64,000 nt of DNA from positions 1,178,001 through 1,242,000 of the forward strand of contig OY970069.1 of NCBI GenBank assembly GCA_963705325.1. Reading direction: 5' to 3'. Positions within the stretch are counted from its first letter, which is position 1; each line of letters opens with the position of its first letter. The translations under genes and the position numbers were made by a program. Under the pieces are notes generated by a model. The model had not been told where the DNA came from and searched no databases. It worked only from the letters and a program-made list of their open reading frames with translations. Shown here piece after piece: positions 17,411 to 26,498 of the stretch. This DNA is from DATARH01 sp963705325. Lineage in GTDB: Bacteria; Pseudomonadota; Alphaproteobacteria; ATCC43930; CGMCC-115725.

Positions 17411-17447
17411 CCAACACCGTCTGTCAGAACAAGTCTGAATTAATACA
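17411..17447 (-). repeat. Right terminal inverted repeat of the IS481 element
   Basis: Read on the minus strand it begins TGTATTAATTCAGACTT, matching the left end. The target duplication TGTGAGC follows directly. Confidence 0.8.
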
Positions 17448-17533
17448 TGTGAGCGGATGGTCGTTCCGCCAGACAGCCGCAGCAAGGCTCGCGTTTTAGC
17501 GTTTGCGTTTCTCCTACCCATACATCGCCCCCC

Positions 17534-18147
17534 TTATTCCTCCTTGATCGCCTCACCGGTCTGGCCGTCGATCAGCGGCAATTCCTCGCGGGCCGCCTCG
17601 GCCAGCCGCTCCTTGGCCCGCCTTATGACGTCCTCGGCATCCTGGCGGCGCTGCTCCGGTGTCATCTTCGCCAGCCTCGCCGTGAGCTTCACCAGCTCGT
17701 CGTCTTGCTGCAGATAGCGCCCATCCACGATCCAGCCGAACATCCGCGCAAGCTTCTCCAAAGCTGCTACCTTCGGATGCAGCTTGACCTTGACGCGCTT
17801 CACCCTCAGCGCCTCCTTCCCCTTGCCCTCCGTGGAGTAGTCGACGGTCATCTCTTGCACCGCCGCCAGCTGATCTCGTGTCGCATTGTCCAGATTGATG
17901 ACCCGATGTCCGTCATCATCGAGCGTCGTCAGGTCCGCAATGTTCGCAAACCCGATCAGCGCGAACTCCCGGCCCACGCTCTCTTTTGACACCGCCAGCT
18001 TCGTCAACGCCTGTTGATTTGCAGCTTGGTTGAGCCGCTCCCGGCCCCGCTGAATTTGGTCGACCCGCGCCTTAATCGACGGATGGGCACGTAACCGCGC
18101 CGCGTTCCGCAATTCTGGGCGGTATCCCGCTTCAGCGTGCGAGACGA
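17534..18147 (-). pseudogene. Phage terminase small subunit, N-terminally truncated
   Basis: The protein resembles the DNA-binding small subunit of phage packaging terminases. It keeps SHAEAGYRPELRNAARLRAHPSIKARV, the usual region after the first helix-turn-helix, then a long helical part and an acidic C-terminus. The natural N-terminus is missing: in-frame homology stops at about 18147, where the truncated 3D gene begins. A start exists at ATG 18112, but that would remove half of the DNA-binding domain. No large terminase or other packaging gene is near, so this is a prophage relic. Confidence 0.65.
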
Positions 18148-18270
18148 GGAGAACAGAGTCCGGATAAGGCTAGCTTGAGTATTAGCCGTTCTCCCCCAGC
18201 CTCCGGCCTGCCCCTCCGCCATCCGGCCGTCTGCATCTTTTAGCAAGTCGCCCACAGCCAAGTTCACCAC
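18148..18270 (-). pseudogene. Truncated 3D-type gene, copy 2
   Basis: About 40 codons from GTG 18270 (VVNLAVGDLLKDADG, then ANTQASLIRTLF) match the N-terminal tail of the 3D protein at 4538. The match breaks exactly at the start of the membrane helix, where phage terminase sequence takes over. The overlap with the upstream zinc-ribbon/OmpA-like stop (TGGTGA) is preserved. The domain that defines the protein is lost. Confidence 0.75.
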
Positions 18271-19587
18271 GGAAACATGATCGTCGGCGGATATTGGCTG
18301 ACGATCAGATCGGCCGGATGGTCTACACCGCGATGGGCCAGAATCGATTTGAGGCTGCGGGTGAGTGCCGCGCAATCCCTACCAGTCAGTATGCCGTCGT
18401 GAGCCGCGCAGCCGGCGATCTCTATATGGACCTTTCGGCCTTTGTCAGCCGCTCGAAGCGCACCGTCCAGCGCCCTCAGGCCAGACGGAGTCAAACCTGG
18501 TAGCTTGCTGTCGAAGCGGACGACAAAGACGTTGTCCGCCGGTCCCACAACAATGTTTGCCGGGACGAACGCCTGCGGAATGGTGGCCTCCAGGATGAGC
18601 GCGGGAGCTTCGGTCGCGGGCGTGGCCACTTGCGGCTCAGCTACCGGCGGTGTTGCCGGCTCGTCCGGCGGCGGCTTGTTAGCTAGCTGCGGCAAGCCAA
18701 CAACTAGCCGGGTTGGGGGCTCCTGAGACCCCACTGGGAAGACAGGCGGGGCGGCGATTGGGGGCGATTCGCGGGGCGCCCCAATCTCTGGCGCCTTCTG
18801 CCCATGTTTAGGGTAAATCTGCCAGCAACCGATCCCCACCACACCCAACAGCACCGCCACTCCCAAGATAATCCGCACGGTTGGGGCGCTGTGTCTCCGA
18901 GCCGCCGGCGTCTGCGCCGTTGACGCTTCGGTGATCGGAACGGATTCAGGGAAGAAACTCGGACGAGTCTCGCGAAGCAGTGACTCTGCCGTGACCAATC
19001 GCGGTTCGATCTGCGCGAACGCAGAACTGGGTGACCGGCTCGACGGGTTAACGCCTGTCAGGCTGACGAGCGCAACCTCGAGGACATCCACGAACGCGTG
19101 GCAGCTGGGACATTCAACTGTTAAGGCGATTGCCACCAAATGCATTTCAGATCGGCAAAGCGGACAGCGGAGTACGACGGCGCTGCTCCGTCTAGATGGT
19201 CGTGCTGGTTGAGGGTGACCACCGGCCCCAGAGGGCTCTCCGTAAAGATCGAGTTGTTCCGGTAACCGCGCCCGATAATGTCCTGGGCCGGCTGCGTTGT
19301 TCGGTTTAGCTCGCACGGAGCTCAGATGAAGCTTCCTGACACGACCGGCTCTCTCAATATTTTCTCCGCTCACCTGCTCCGATCCTGCCATCTCTAGAAC
19401 CGCCTCATCGGGCTTCCCTATCGCCTTCTTGAAAGTCGGAGCTTTCGGCATTCGCTACTCTTCCGAGCACCGCAATTGAGCGATCGTTAAGGAGAACGTG
19501 AGCGTCTGCAAACCGTGGCCACTACGTCGCGGCCTTCATTGGCTTTCGCCTCGCATCCGGAGGCATCACACCTCGAATCGAGTGATC
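18155..19587 (-). repeat. Segmental duplication, copy 2
   Basis: Colinear with 4414-5871, including about 135 bases upstream of the gene. The left end coincides with the fusion to terminase sequence; the right end fades after GAGTGATC. Confidence 0.8.
18264..19451 (-). CDS. Zinc-ribbon / transmembrane / OmpA-like protein, copy 2
   Basis: A 395-residue paralogue of the protein at 4532-5734 with the same layout: charged N-terminus, zinc ribbon (CPLC and CPSC about 15 residues apart), one membrane helix, Pro-rich linker and C-terminal OmpA-like domain (FVVRFDSKLPGLTPSGLRAL, LTRSLKSILAHRGVDHP, ending IMFPW). All four zinc Cys and the C-terminal motif are conserved although many linker residues differ, which suggests the protein remained under selection after duplication. 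It begins with ATG, where copy 1 uses GTG. Its 3D partner is destroyed here, so it may work with another 3D protein, for example the one at 15.5 kb. That partnership is speculation. Confidence 0.75.
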   Translation of the reverse strand: MPKAPTFKKAIGKPDEAVLEMAGSEQVSGENIERAGRVRKLHLSSVRAKPNNAAGPGHYRARLPEQLDLYGEPSGAGGHPQPARPSRRSSAVVLRCPLCRSEMHLVAIALTVECPSCHAFVDVLEVALVSLTGVNPSSRSPSSAFAQIEPRLVTAESLLRETRPSFFPESVPITEASTAQTPAARRHSAPTVRIILGVAVLLGVVGIGCWQIYPKHGQKAPEIGAPRESPPIAAPPVFPVGSQEPPTRLVVGLPQLANKPPPDEPATPPVAEPQVATPATEAPALILEATIPQAFVPANIVVGPADNVFVVRFDSKLPGLTPSGLRALDGALRAADKGRKVHIEIAGCAAHDGILTGRDCAALTRSLKSILAHRGVDHPADLIVSQYPPTIMFPW

Positions 19588-20537
19588 GCTGCGGGCAGGT
19601 CCCCGCACTCTGGCGCCAACTCGGGTAAGAGCAAATACCCCGGCAGGCGGTTCCAGATCAGGCGCCCCTATTAGAAGCGCGGGATGCTTTCGCGTCCGGA
19701 GCCGCGCGCGTATCGCTTCTGTGAACGCCCGCTTACGGCGCTCATACCCGCCGCTCGGGCTCGGTGGCAGCGGCTACTCTTCATGCCCCTTCTCGGGCAT
19801 TCGTGTAACGGGTATTGCGTCGTTTTCGGGCAGCCCTTCATGCATTTCAGCCTTCTCCTGTTCTGTGGGCTGGCTGCGTCGATTTCAAATGTCAGAATGC
19901 ACGACCAATGCGGCGGCGTCGCGCCGGAAGGACGATGGACCGATCGGAGTCGAGCGGCGTCAAGTCAGAGTTCGGTCATTGATCCGCTCGATATTGCAGT
20001 CTCATCAAAGTGAGCCGACCCCACTTTGGCTCGGGCGGCTTCATCTTTCTTGGCTTACGGGGTTGCTCGAAGGCACGCTGTAAAGCATTCTGAAAGCGCT
20101 TCTCCATGCCGAGCGCTTCAGTCATTCGCGGGTAGGTCTTGAGTCGTAATGAAGAGCTCTGTCCGGCAGTCTCACTCATGCGCTGACCCCCGATCATTCG
20201 CCACATAGCGTGTGGACATATCGGCGAAAAACCGTTGATTTGCAGTTAAGATGTCATTTTGCGCGAGTCAGAAGCGCGCCATCGCGTCAATGAGAGCAAC
20301 TTGCCGTTTGCGCTGTTAAATCAATCGAAAACGCAAATTTTCAAAAGCTCCCAAGTTAGGGAGCATCAAAAAAAGATCAATCAGGAAAATTAACAATTCA
20401 TCAATGCTTAAGTAGTTATTGCTGATTCTATCGAGAATGGAAGTCGATGGCGCCGCGCGTGATTAGACCATTGCGACGAGACACGTTGTACCGTGCCAGC
20501 TCGGCCCGGTCACTAAAATCAATCAGCCACTTCGCTA
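19452..20537. other. Long intergenic region, AT-rich at the right end
   Basis: About 1.1 kb. The first 135 bases belong to the duplicated block. From about 20220 to 20450 the composition turns clearly AT-rich, unlike the surroundings, with a hairpin GCTCCC/GGGAGC at 20347-20364. A weak minus-strand frame (19976-20206) is listed separately. The rest shows nothing I can support. Confidence 0.5.
19976..20206 (-). CDS. Doubtful small basic protein
   Basis: A 76-codon frame; from an internal Met it reads MSETAGQSSSLRLKTYPR and then a basic, Pro-rich tail (FEQPRKPRKMKPPEPKWGR). The composition is not random but there is no motif and no strong ribosome site. It could equally be a degraded gene end. 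Confidence 0.3.
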   Translation of the reverse strand: MWRMIGGQRMSETAGQSSSLRLKTYPRMTEALGMEKRFQNALQRAFEQPRKPRKMKPPEPKWGRLTLMRLQYRADQ

Positions 20538-21821
20538 ATGCGGCAACCGACATCGCCTTGGCCAAACCTCGTACGAAACCTTGGGAAACGCGCGATGCAG
20601 GCTAAAGGTCGGCAAACTTTTCAGTCTAGTGCCGTCGGCGGAGGGATTTATCGCAGTATTGTTCGTACAATGGTGCGATTGGTCGGTGCTGTTATTGGCA
20701 TGCCATTGGAATTAATTCAGGCGAGAGGGAGTTTTCTCGTTATCGGCACTTGCATCATCATTCTATTTCAGGGTTCTCCGGGATTCAGCCAGCAAGTTGC
20801 AGCAGTGAACCGCGGAGTCGTCGAATTAGAGGTCACCAGGTCTGACGGGATTTCCGTGCGAATTGCCGAAGATCTCGCGCGCTTAATAGACGATGGCGCT
20901 ACCCGACGGGTGGTGCCTATCGTTGGTAAAAGTTCTTTGCAAAATGTTATAGACCTCAAGTACCTTCATGGGATTGATCTAGCGATCGTTCAGGCAGACG
21001 TTCTCGATTACGCCAAAGCGCACCAGGTAATCCCAGGAATTGATTCACTTACCTATATAACAAAACTTTATAATGAAGAATTTCATCTGCTTGCCCGTCC
21101 AGGGATTAAATCGATCGTCGATCTTGCCGGCCAAAAAGTAGCTGTTGACCTTCCTGGCAGCGGTACGGACGTAACCAGCTCGCGCCTATTCGATCGATTG
21201 AAACTCAATGTCACCCTCATCCACGATGCCCCGCAGGTCGCGCTCGATAAATTGCGCAAGGGCGAAATTGCCGCGCTCGCCTTTGTCACCGGCAAACCGG
21301 CGCCTTTGTTTGTTGGTATGACCGACGAAGAGGGATTGCACTTTCTGGCGGTACCCTTCGACGCCAGCCAGACCACCGCATCCGCCCCAACGCGTCTGAC
21401 TGCAGAGGACTATCCTGGCTTGGTAAAAACGAATCAACCGATCGACACAATCGCGGTTGGCAGTATTTTACTTGCCGCCGACCTCAGACAAATTCCGGAT
21501 CGCTATAATAATATCGCTAATTTTGTCGACGTGTTTTTCACGGGATTCCAATCGTTATTGACACCCGGATATCATCCGAAATGGAACGAAGTTAACCTGG
21601 CAACAGAAATTCCCACCTTACGGCGACACGACGCTGCCACACAGTGGCTGCAGCGCAATGCACAGCTAAGTTCGCTCCAAGACCCTGTCAAGTTGAAGGA
21701 TATGTTCGCGCGTTTCATCGACGAACGGCGCCAGGCAATTGGCGCTACGCCGATGACCGACGCGGAAAAGGCGGCGCTATTCCAGCAATTCCAAACATGG
21801 CGACAGATCCAGAAGCCATAG
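20538..21821 (+). CDS. TAXI-family solute-binding protein (TRAP-associated)
   Basis: A periplasmic binding protein of the TAXI type that normally feeds TRAP transporters. A hydrophobic signal segment (FLVIGTCIIILFQG, ending GFSQQ) is preceded by an unusually long N-terminus; ATG 20670 or 20703 would give a more normal start. The core shows YHEEF-like FHLLARPGIKSIVDLAGQKVAVDLPGSGT, the TAXI lobe signature, and a C-terminal helical extension rich in Gln. No TRAP membrane subunits are nearby, so it is an orphan receptor here. Its stop lies 25 bases inside the next gene. Confidence 0.7.
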   Translation: MRQPTSPWPNLVRNLGKRAMQAKGRQTFQSSAVGGGIYRSIVRTMVRLVGAVIGMPLELIQARGSFLVIGTCIIILFQGSPGFSQQVAAVNRGVVELEVTRSDGISVRIAEDLARLIDDGATRRVVPIVGKSSLQNVIDLKYLHGIDLAIVQADVLDYAKAHQVIPGIDSLTYITKLYNEEFHLLARPGIKSIVDLAGQKVAVDLPGSGTDVTSSRLFDRLKLNVTLIHDAPQVALDKLRKGEIAALAFVTGKPAPLFVGMTDEEGLHFLAVPFDASQTTASAPTRLTAEDYPGLVKTNQPIDTIAVGSILLAADLRQIPDRYNNIANFVDVFFTGFQSLLTPGYHPKWNEVNLATEIPTLRRHDAATQWLQRNAQLSSLQDPVKLKDMFARFIDERRQAIGATPMTDAEKAALFQQFQTWRQIQKP

Positions 21822-23449
21822 CGCAGACGGAAATAGGTGAGTCTGCCACTCCAAATTCGGGAGGGTCTCTTTTGATACGATTTCTCCGTACGGCCGGAAT
21901 TCTTATTTCCCTAATACTGCTTGTGTCGGCGACGGCGCACAGCCAAGCCGTCAAGAGGGGTGGAATACTTGAGTTTGCCGTAACGGTAGAGCCGACTTCC
22001 TATGACTGCCACAGCGCCACTTCATTTGCGTTTTTGCACCCGGTTGCGCCTCATTATTCGACGCTGCTCAAATTTGACGCTGCCAATTACCCTCAGATCG
22101 TAGGAGATCTTGCAGAGTCCTGGACGATATCTCCAGATAATCTGACGTACACGTTCAAATTAAGGCCGAATGTCTACTTTCATGACGGGTCAAAGTTCAC
22201 ATCGGCTGACGTCAAGGCGAGTTACGAACGGATTATCCACCCGCCTCCCGGGATCGAGTCGGCGCGCCAGGTAGACTATGGCGTAATATCCAGCATCGAT
22301 ACGCCAGGTCCATTGACCGTGATATTCCATCTTCAGTGGCCGCAGTCGGAAATGCTGGCGAGTTTCGCGTCACCGTGGAATTGCATTTACAGCGCCGCGA
22401 AGCTTGCCGTCGATCCACACTACCCCGAGACCCATATTTTGGGCACCGGCCCCTTCGTTTTCGTTGAACACGTCAAGGGGCAGTACTGGTCGGGTCGCCG
22501 ATGGGACAAGTATTACCTCCCGGGCTTGCCCTACCTCGATGGGTACAAGGCTAAGTTTATGAACGCCGGCGCGATCATGAAAGCGTACGAAACCGGGCAG
22601 ATCATGGCGGAGTTTCGCGGCGTGACGCCGGCGCAGCGCGACCAGCTAGTGGCCTCGGAGAGCAAATTTACGGAAAGCGAAAGCCCCTGGCTCTCAAACC
22701 TCATGGTGGTCTTCAATACGCAACGGCCGCCATTCGATGACGAGCGCGTACGCCGCGCGCTGTCGTTAGCGATCGATCGCTGGGGCGCGGCTCAACAACT
22801 CCAGGGGTCGACGTTTCTTAAATATGTCGGCGGTCTTATGCGGCCGGGCTCGAATTGGGCAATGCCCGAGGCCGAACTCGTGACCCTTCCGGGCTTCTCT
22901 CATGACATCGCCGCGTCGCGTGCCGAAGCAAAGAGACTTCTCAGCGAGGCCGGAATAAACGATTTGGCGGTCAAGCTCCTGGTTCGCGACATTCCGATTC
23001 CGCATTACGCCGGCGCGGATTTGCTGGCTAAAAGTTGGCAGGAAATCGGAATCACAACGACCCAAGACCGGCAGAAAATCGCCGATTGGCAGAAGATTGT
23101 CGACAAAGGGAATTTTGACGTCGCCCTTGATTTCTCAGGAGATTATTACGATGATCCAACAATACAATTAACAAAATACGTTTCTAAAGACCTATCTCCG
23201 GTGAACAATTCCAAATCATCCGATAGTTTTCTTGATGCGTTATTTATCGGACAGGCGATGACTCCCGACGAACGTCAGCGAATTAAGATCGTTCGTGAGT
23301 TCGAGCGTCAGGCATTGACCAAGGCATACACAGTTCCTCTGCTTTGGTGGAGCCGCATTGTCGTTCTGTCGGCGAAGGTGAAGGGCTGGAACATTACGCC
23401 AAGCCATTTCATCGGTCAGGATTTGGCCAACGTTTGGCTCGATCAGTGA
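21797..23449 (+). CDS. Family 5 solute-binding protein (peptide/opine type), copy A
   Basis: A 550-residue extracytoplasmic binding protein of the SBP_bac_5 family (DppA/OppA-like). After a signal segment (ILISLILLVSATAHSQA) come the family marks: GDLAESWTISPDNLTYTFKLRPNVYFHDG, FTSADVKASYERI, GTGPFVFVEHVKG and RPPFDDERVRRALSLAIDR. It ends ANVWLDQ. ATG 21797 lies inside the end of the TAXI gene (25-base overlap), so the two are co-translated. There are no ABC permease or ATPase genes next to it. The ligand is unknown. Confidence 0.8.
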   Translation: MATDPEAIAQTEIGESATPNSGGSLLIRFLRTAGILISLILLVSATAHSQAVKRGGILEFAVTVEPTSYDCHSATSFAFLHPVAPHYSTLLKFDAANYPQIVGDLAESWTISPDNLTYTFKLRPNVYFHDGSKFTSADVKASYERIIHPPPGIESARQVDYGVISSIDTPGPLTVIFHLQWPQSEMLASFASPWNCIYSAAKLAVDPHYPETHILGTGPFVFVEHVKGQYWSGRRWDKYYLPGLPYLDGYKAKFMNAGAIMKAYETGQIMAEFRGVTPAQRDQLVASESKFTESESPWLSNLMVVFNTQRPPFDDERVRRALSLAIDRWGAAQQLQGSTFLKYVGGLMRPGSNWAMPEAELVTLPGFSHDIAASRAEAKRLLSEAGINDLAVKLLVRDIPIPHYAGADLLAKSWQEIGITTTQDRQKIADWQKIVDKGNFDVALDFSGDYYDDPTIQLTKYVSKDLSPVNNSKSSDSFLDALFIGQAMTPDERQRIKIVREFERQALTKAYTVPLLWWSRIVVLSAKVKGWNITPSHFIGQDLANVWLDQ

Positions 23450-23491
23450 TCGAGCCCATCCTTGATTCTGATCTGGAGGCGGAGCAAGCGG

Positions 23492-24628
23492 ATGCTGGAT
23501 CACGCTAGTCCAAAGATATCGCGCGGCAACGAGTACCCGATCCCGCAGACGATGAAGGCGTGGGTCCTCGGCGGTCCGGAAGAGCTTTCGCTCGTCGACA
23601 AGCCGGTGCCGGAGCCGGGACCGGCCGAGGTGCTGGTGCGGATCGACGCGATAGCGGTCTGCGCGACCGATATCGAGGTCCTGAAGCACGGCATGCCGGC
23701 AATGATCGAGGGCGAGCTGCCGTTCAACAAGGGCTTTACCCCCGGCCACGAGTACATGGGTACGGTGGTGAAGCTCGGGCCGACGGTCGACGAATTCGCG
23801 GTCGGCGACCGGGTGGCAGTCGAAATCCACGCCGGATGCGGCCGCTGCCCGCGCTGCCGCGGGGGTATGTACACCTCGTGCCTCAATTACGGCTGGCATT
23901 CCAAGGGCCACCGCGCCAACGGGTTCACCACCGATGGTGGCTTCGCCGAGTACGCGATCAACAATGTCAACACGATGGCGCACATCCCGGCCTCGATCAG
24001 CGACGCCGAGGCGACGCTGATCGTCACCGCCGGCACCGCGATGTACGGGCTGGACGTGATGGGCGGGGTGATCGCCGGCGAGCCGGTGGTGGTGGTGGGG
24101 CCAGGGCCGATCGGCCTCATGGGCGTCGGCGTCGCCAAGGCGCTTGGCGCCCAGCCCGTCATCCTCACCGGCACCCGCGACGGCCGCTTGGAGATGGGCA
24201 AGAAACTCGGTGCCGATCACGTCGTCAATGTCGGCCGCGAGGATCCGGTTGAGGCTGTAATGCGCCTCACCGGCGGCAAGGGCGTCAATTACGTGCTCGA
24301 ATGCTCGGGGGCGCCGAATGCGTTGAACGAGGCGGGCCGCATGGTCACTCGCGGCGGCCGCATCTGCCTGGCCGCCTTCCCGCACGAACCGGTGATGGTC
24401 GACCTCGCGCATCTCGTGCGCAATAACATCTACGTTTTTGGCATCCGCGGCGAGGGCAGGAGCGCCACCCATCGCGCCGCCGCGTTGATCGCGCAAAAGC
24501 GCTTCGACGCGAAGCTGATCCACACCCACACCTTCCCACTGGCCGAGGTGCCGACCGCGATCCGCTATGCGCGCGATCGGGTCGACGACGCAATCAAGGT
24601 CGTGGTGCAGATCATCTCGCGTGATTGA
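23492..24628 (+). CDS. Zinc-dependent alcohol dehydrogenase (MDR family)
   Basis: A 378-residue medium-chain dehydrogenase. Catalytic zinc ligands are seen in VCATD and PGHEYMG; the structural zinc loop is intact (GCGRCPRCRGGMYTSC, four Cys). The Rossmann motif VVVVGPGPIGLMGVGVAKALG follows at about residues 200-220, and the NAD ribose Asp region is TGTRDGRLEMG, which lacks a clear acidic residue and might favour NADP. ATG 23492 follows a GGAGGCGGAG ribosome site. It sits between two family 5 binding proteins, so it may oxidise the compound they deliver, which is inference. Confidence 0.8.
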   Translation: MLDHASPKISRGNEYPIPQTMKAWVLGGPEELSLVDKPVPEPGPAEVLVRIDAIAVCATDIEVLKHGMPAMIEGELPFNKGFTPGHEYMGTVVKLGPTVDEFAVGDRVAVEIHAGCGRCPRCRGGMYTSCLNYGWHSKGHRANGFTTDGGFAEYAINNVNTMAHIPASISDAEATLIVTAGTAMYGLDVMGGVIAGEPVVVVGPGPIGLMGVGVAKALGAQPVILTGTRDGRLEMGKKLGADHVVNVGREDPVEAVMRLTGGKGVNYVLECSGAPNALNEAGRMVTRGGRICLAAFPHEPVMVDLAHLVRNNIYVFGIRGEGRSATHRAAALIAQKRFDAKLIHTHTFPLAEVPTAIRYARDRVDDAIKVVVQIISRD

Positions 24629-24932
24629 TGAGCAAACCAAAGCCGACAGCGCCGAGCACCGTTTCGATATTTTCGGCGCGCTCTGTAAGGGCGTTCAGAG
24701 CACGCGCAGGATCAAATCCGGCGTCCTGATCGCTTGGCTCGAGTCATTGCTCAGATCTGGGCGCGACGGCGATCGAATGGCTGGCGGCGTCAGAACCGAA
24801 TCGCATCCAGGGCAAGACCGCAAGCGACGCAGTGCCACCGCGAATTAGCGCGAGATATCGCGCTGTGATCGGACGGGACGACGACACCAGAATCCGGAAG
24901 TAATAGGGTCCATCGGCTGAAGAGCGGATACG
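24629..24932. other. Intergenic region
   Basis: About 300 bases. One hairpin with 7-bp arms (AGCGCGA/TCGCGCT, 24847-24864) lies 68 bases before the next start; no T-run follows, so it is more likely an operator or leader structure than a terminator. No gene is supported. Confidence 0.4.
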
Positions 24933-26498
24933 ATGAGGGCGGGACGTATGCGACGACTTCTGCTGCGATACGCAGCTGTTGTGATCACTTTGGCGCTTGG
25001 GGCGACCTCGGGCTTCGCGGAAAAGTATGGCGGCGTCCTAAGAATTTACATGCACGACAGCCCAGCGAGCATGTCGATCCATGAGGAGGCCCTCAACTCG
25101 GCCCAGAACCCCATGATGGCCGTGTTCAACAACCTGGTGATCTTCGATCAGCATGTCGCGCAGAACAGCATGTCAACAATTGTCCCCGACCTGGCAACAA
25201 GCTGGGCATGGGGCGACGATGGCAAAGCCCTGACCTTCAAATTGCGCGAAGGTGTACAGTGGCATGACGGCCAACCATTCACTGCGGCAGACGTCAAATG
25301 CACTTGGGATCTAATTCTGGGCAAAGGGACAGACAAATTACGCGCCAATCCGCGTAGGGCCTGGTATCGCAACTTGAAAGAGATCAGTACCAGTACGCAA
25401 GGCGACACGGTGACGTTCCACCTGGAGAGGCCGCAGCCCGCCTTTCTTGCCTTGCTTGCGTCGGGTTATTCGCCAGTCTACCCCTGTCACGTACCCGCGC
25501 AGGAGATGCGCCAGCATCCAATCGGTACCGGGCCGTTTAAATTCGTCTCTTACAAGCCGAACGAAGGCATCAAGTTGGTGCGCAATGAAAAGTATTGGAA
25601 GAAAGATCGTCCGTACCTTGACGGCATCGAGTGGACAATCATCCCGAACCGCTCGACGGCCATTCTTGGTTTTATCGCCGGCCAATTCGATTTGACCTTT
25701 CCTTTCGGTATTACCGTGCCGCTGATGAAGAATATCAAGGCTGATGCACCGAACGACGTCTGCGATTTGGAGCCGGCAAACCAAAGTACGAATTTGATCG
25801 TCAACCGCGATGCGCCGCCCTTCGACAATCCCGAAATACGCCGCGCCATGATGCTCGCGCTCGACCGTAAGAGCTTCATCGACATTCTGGCCGAGGGTCA
25901 AGGAGATATCGGCGGCGCTATGCAGCCGCCGCCGCAAGGGGTTTGGGGTATGCCGCCCGAAATCCTCGGTAAACTTCCGGGCTACGATCCGGACGTTGCA
26001 AAAAACCGTGCCCAAGCCCGCGAACTTATGCAAGCGGCGGGCTACGGACCGGATAAACAACTCGCTGTGAAGGTATCCGTCCGCAACACACCGCCTTTTC
26101 GCGATCCCGCTGTCATTCTGATCGATCAACTACGGAACATTTATATTGACGGCGAGCTTGAACCGGTCGAGACGGCCAACTGGTTCCCCAAGGTTTATCG
26201 CAAGGACTACAAGATCGGGCTCAACTTGACCGGCGCCGGGGTGGATGATCCCGACGCACAATTCTATGAAAACTATGCCTGCGGTTCAGACCGCAATTAC
26301 ACCGGCTATTGCAACCCCGCGATCGACAGGCTTTTCGACCGGCAGTCGATGGAGCCCGATCAAGAAAGGCGCCGAAGTCTCGTTTGGGAGATCGACAGGC
26401 AGTTGCAGGACGACGGCGCCCGTCCAATCCTCTACCACAACCGATTTGCGACCTGTTGGCAGCCCCGAGTTCAAGGGGCTGACGATCATGGTCAATAG
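24933..26498 (+). CDS. Family 5 solute-binding protein, copy B (C-terminus frameshifted)
   Basis: A 521-residue SBP_bac_5 protein with a signal peptide (LLLRYAAVVITLALGATSGFA). Family marks are LRIYMHDSPASMSIHEEALN, ATSWAWGDDGKALTFKLREGVQWHDGQ, FTAADVKCTWDLIL, IGTGPFKFVSYKPN and APPFDNPEIRRAMMLALDR. The last residues as encoded (RVQGADDHGQ) are not family-like. In the next frame the sequence continues LTIMVNSLFNGWRMEDVWLDK and stops at 26544, exactly as expected. Removing one G from the GGGG at 26475-26478 joins them. It is either a sequencing slip or a real frameshift with mild effect. No ABC partners are adjacent. Confidence 0.75.
   Translation: MRAGRMRRLLLRYAAVVITLALGATSGFAEKYGGVLRIYMHDSPASMSIHEEALNSAQNPMMAVFNNLVIFDQHVAQNSMSTIVPDLATSWAWGDDGKALTFKLREGVQWHDGQPFTAADVKCTWDLILGKGTDKLRANPRRAWYRNLKEISTSTQGDTVTFHLERPQPAFLALLASGYSPVYPCHVPAQEMRQHPIGTGPFKFVSYKPNEGIKLVRNEKYWKKDRPYLDGIEWTIIPNRSTAILGFIAGQFDLTFPFGITVPLMKNIKADAPNDVCDLEPANQSTNLIVNRDAPPFDNPEIRRAMMLALDRKSFIDILAEGQGDIGGAMQPPPQGVWGMPPEILGKLPGYDPDVAKNRAQARELMQAAGYGPDKQLAVKVSVRNTPPFRDPAVILIDQLRNIYIDGELEPVETANWFPKVYRKDYKIGLNLTGAGVDDPDAQFYENYACGSDRNYTGYCNPAIDRLFDRQSMEPDQERRRSLVWEIDRQLQDDGARPILYHNRFATCWQPRVQGADDHGQ

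Larger units (their letters stand above)
16225..17447 (+). mobile_element. IS481-family insertion sequence, complete
   Basis: A 1223-bp element with imperfect terminal inverted repeats of about 37 bp (16225-16261 and 17411-17447), both starting TGTATTA and sharing ACTT, TCTGAC and TTGTTGG blocks. It is flanked by a perfect 7-bp target duplication TGTGAGC (16218-16224 and 17448-17454). It carries one transposase gene. TGT ends, a single DDE reading frame and this size fit IS481. Intact ends and duplication mean a fairly recent insertion that could still be mobile. Confidence 0.9.

Noticed and set aside
20347..20364. Hairpin GCTCCC-AAGTTA-GGGAGC as a terminator
   Set aside because: It is followed by A residues, not T, on the plus strand and no gene ends nearby on the minus strand.
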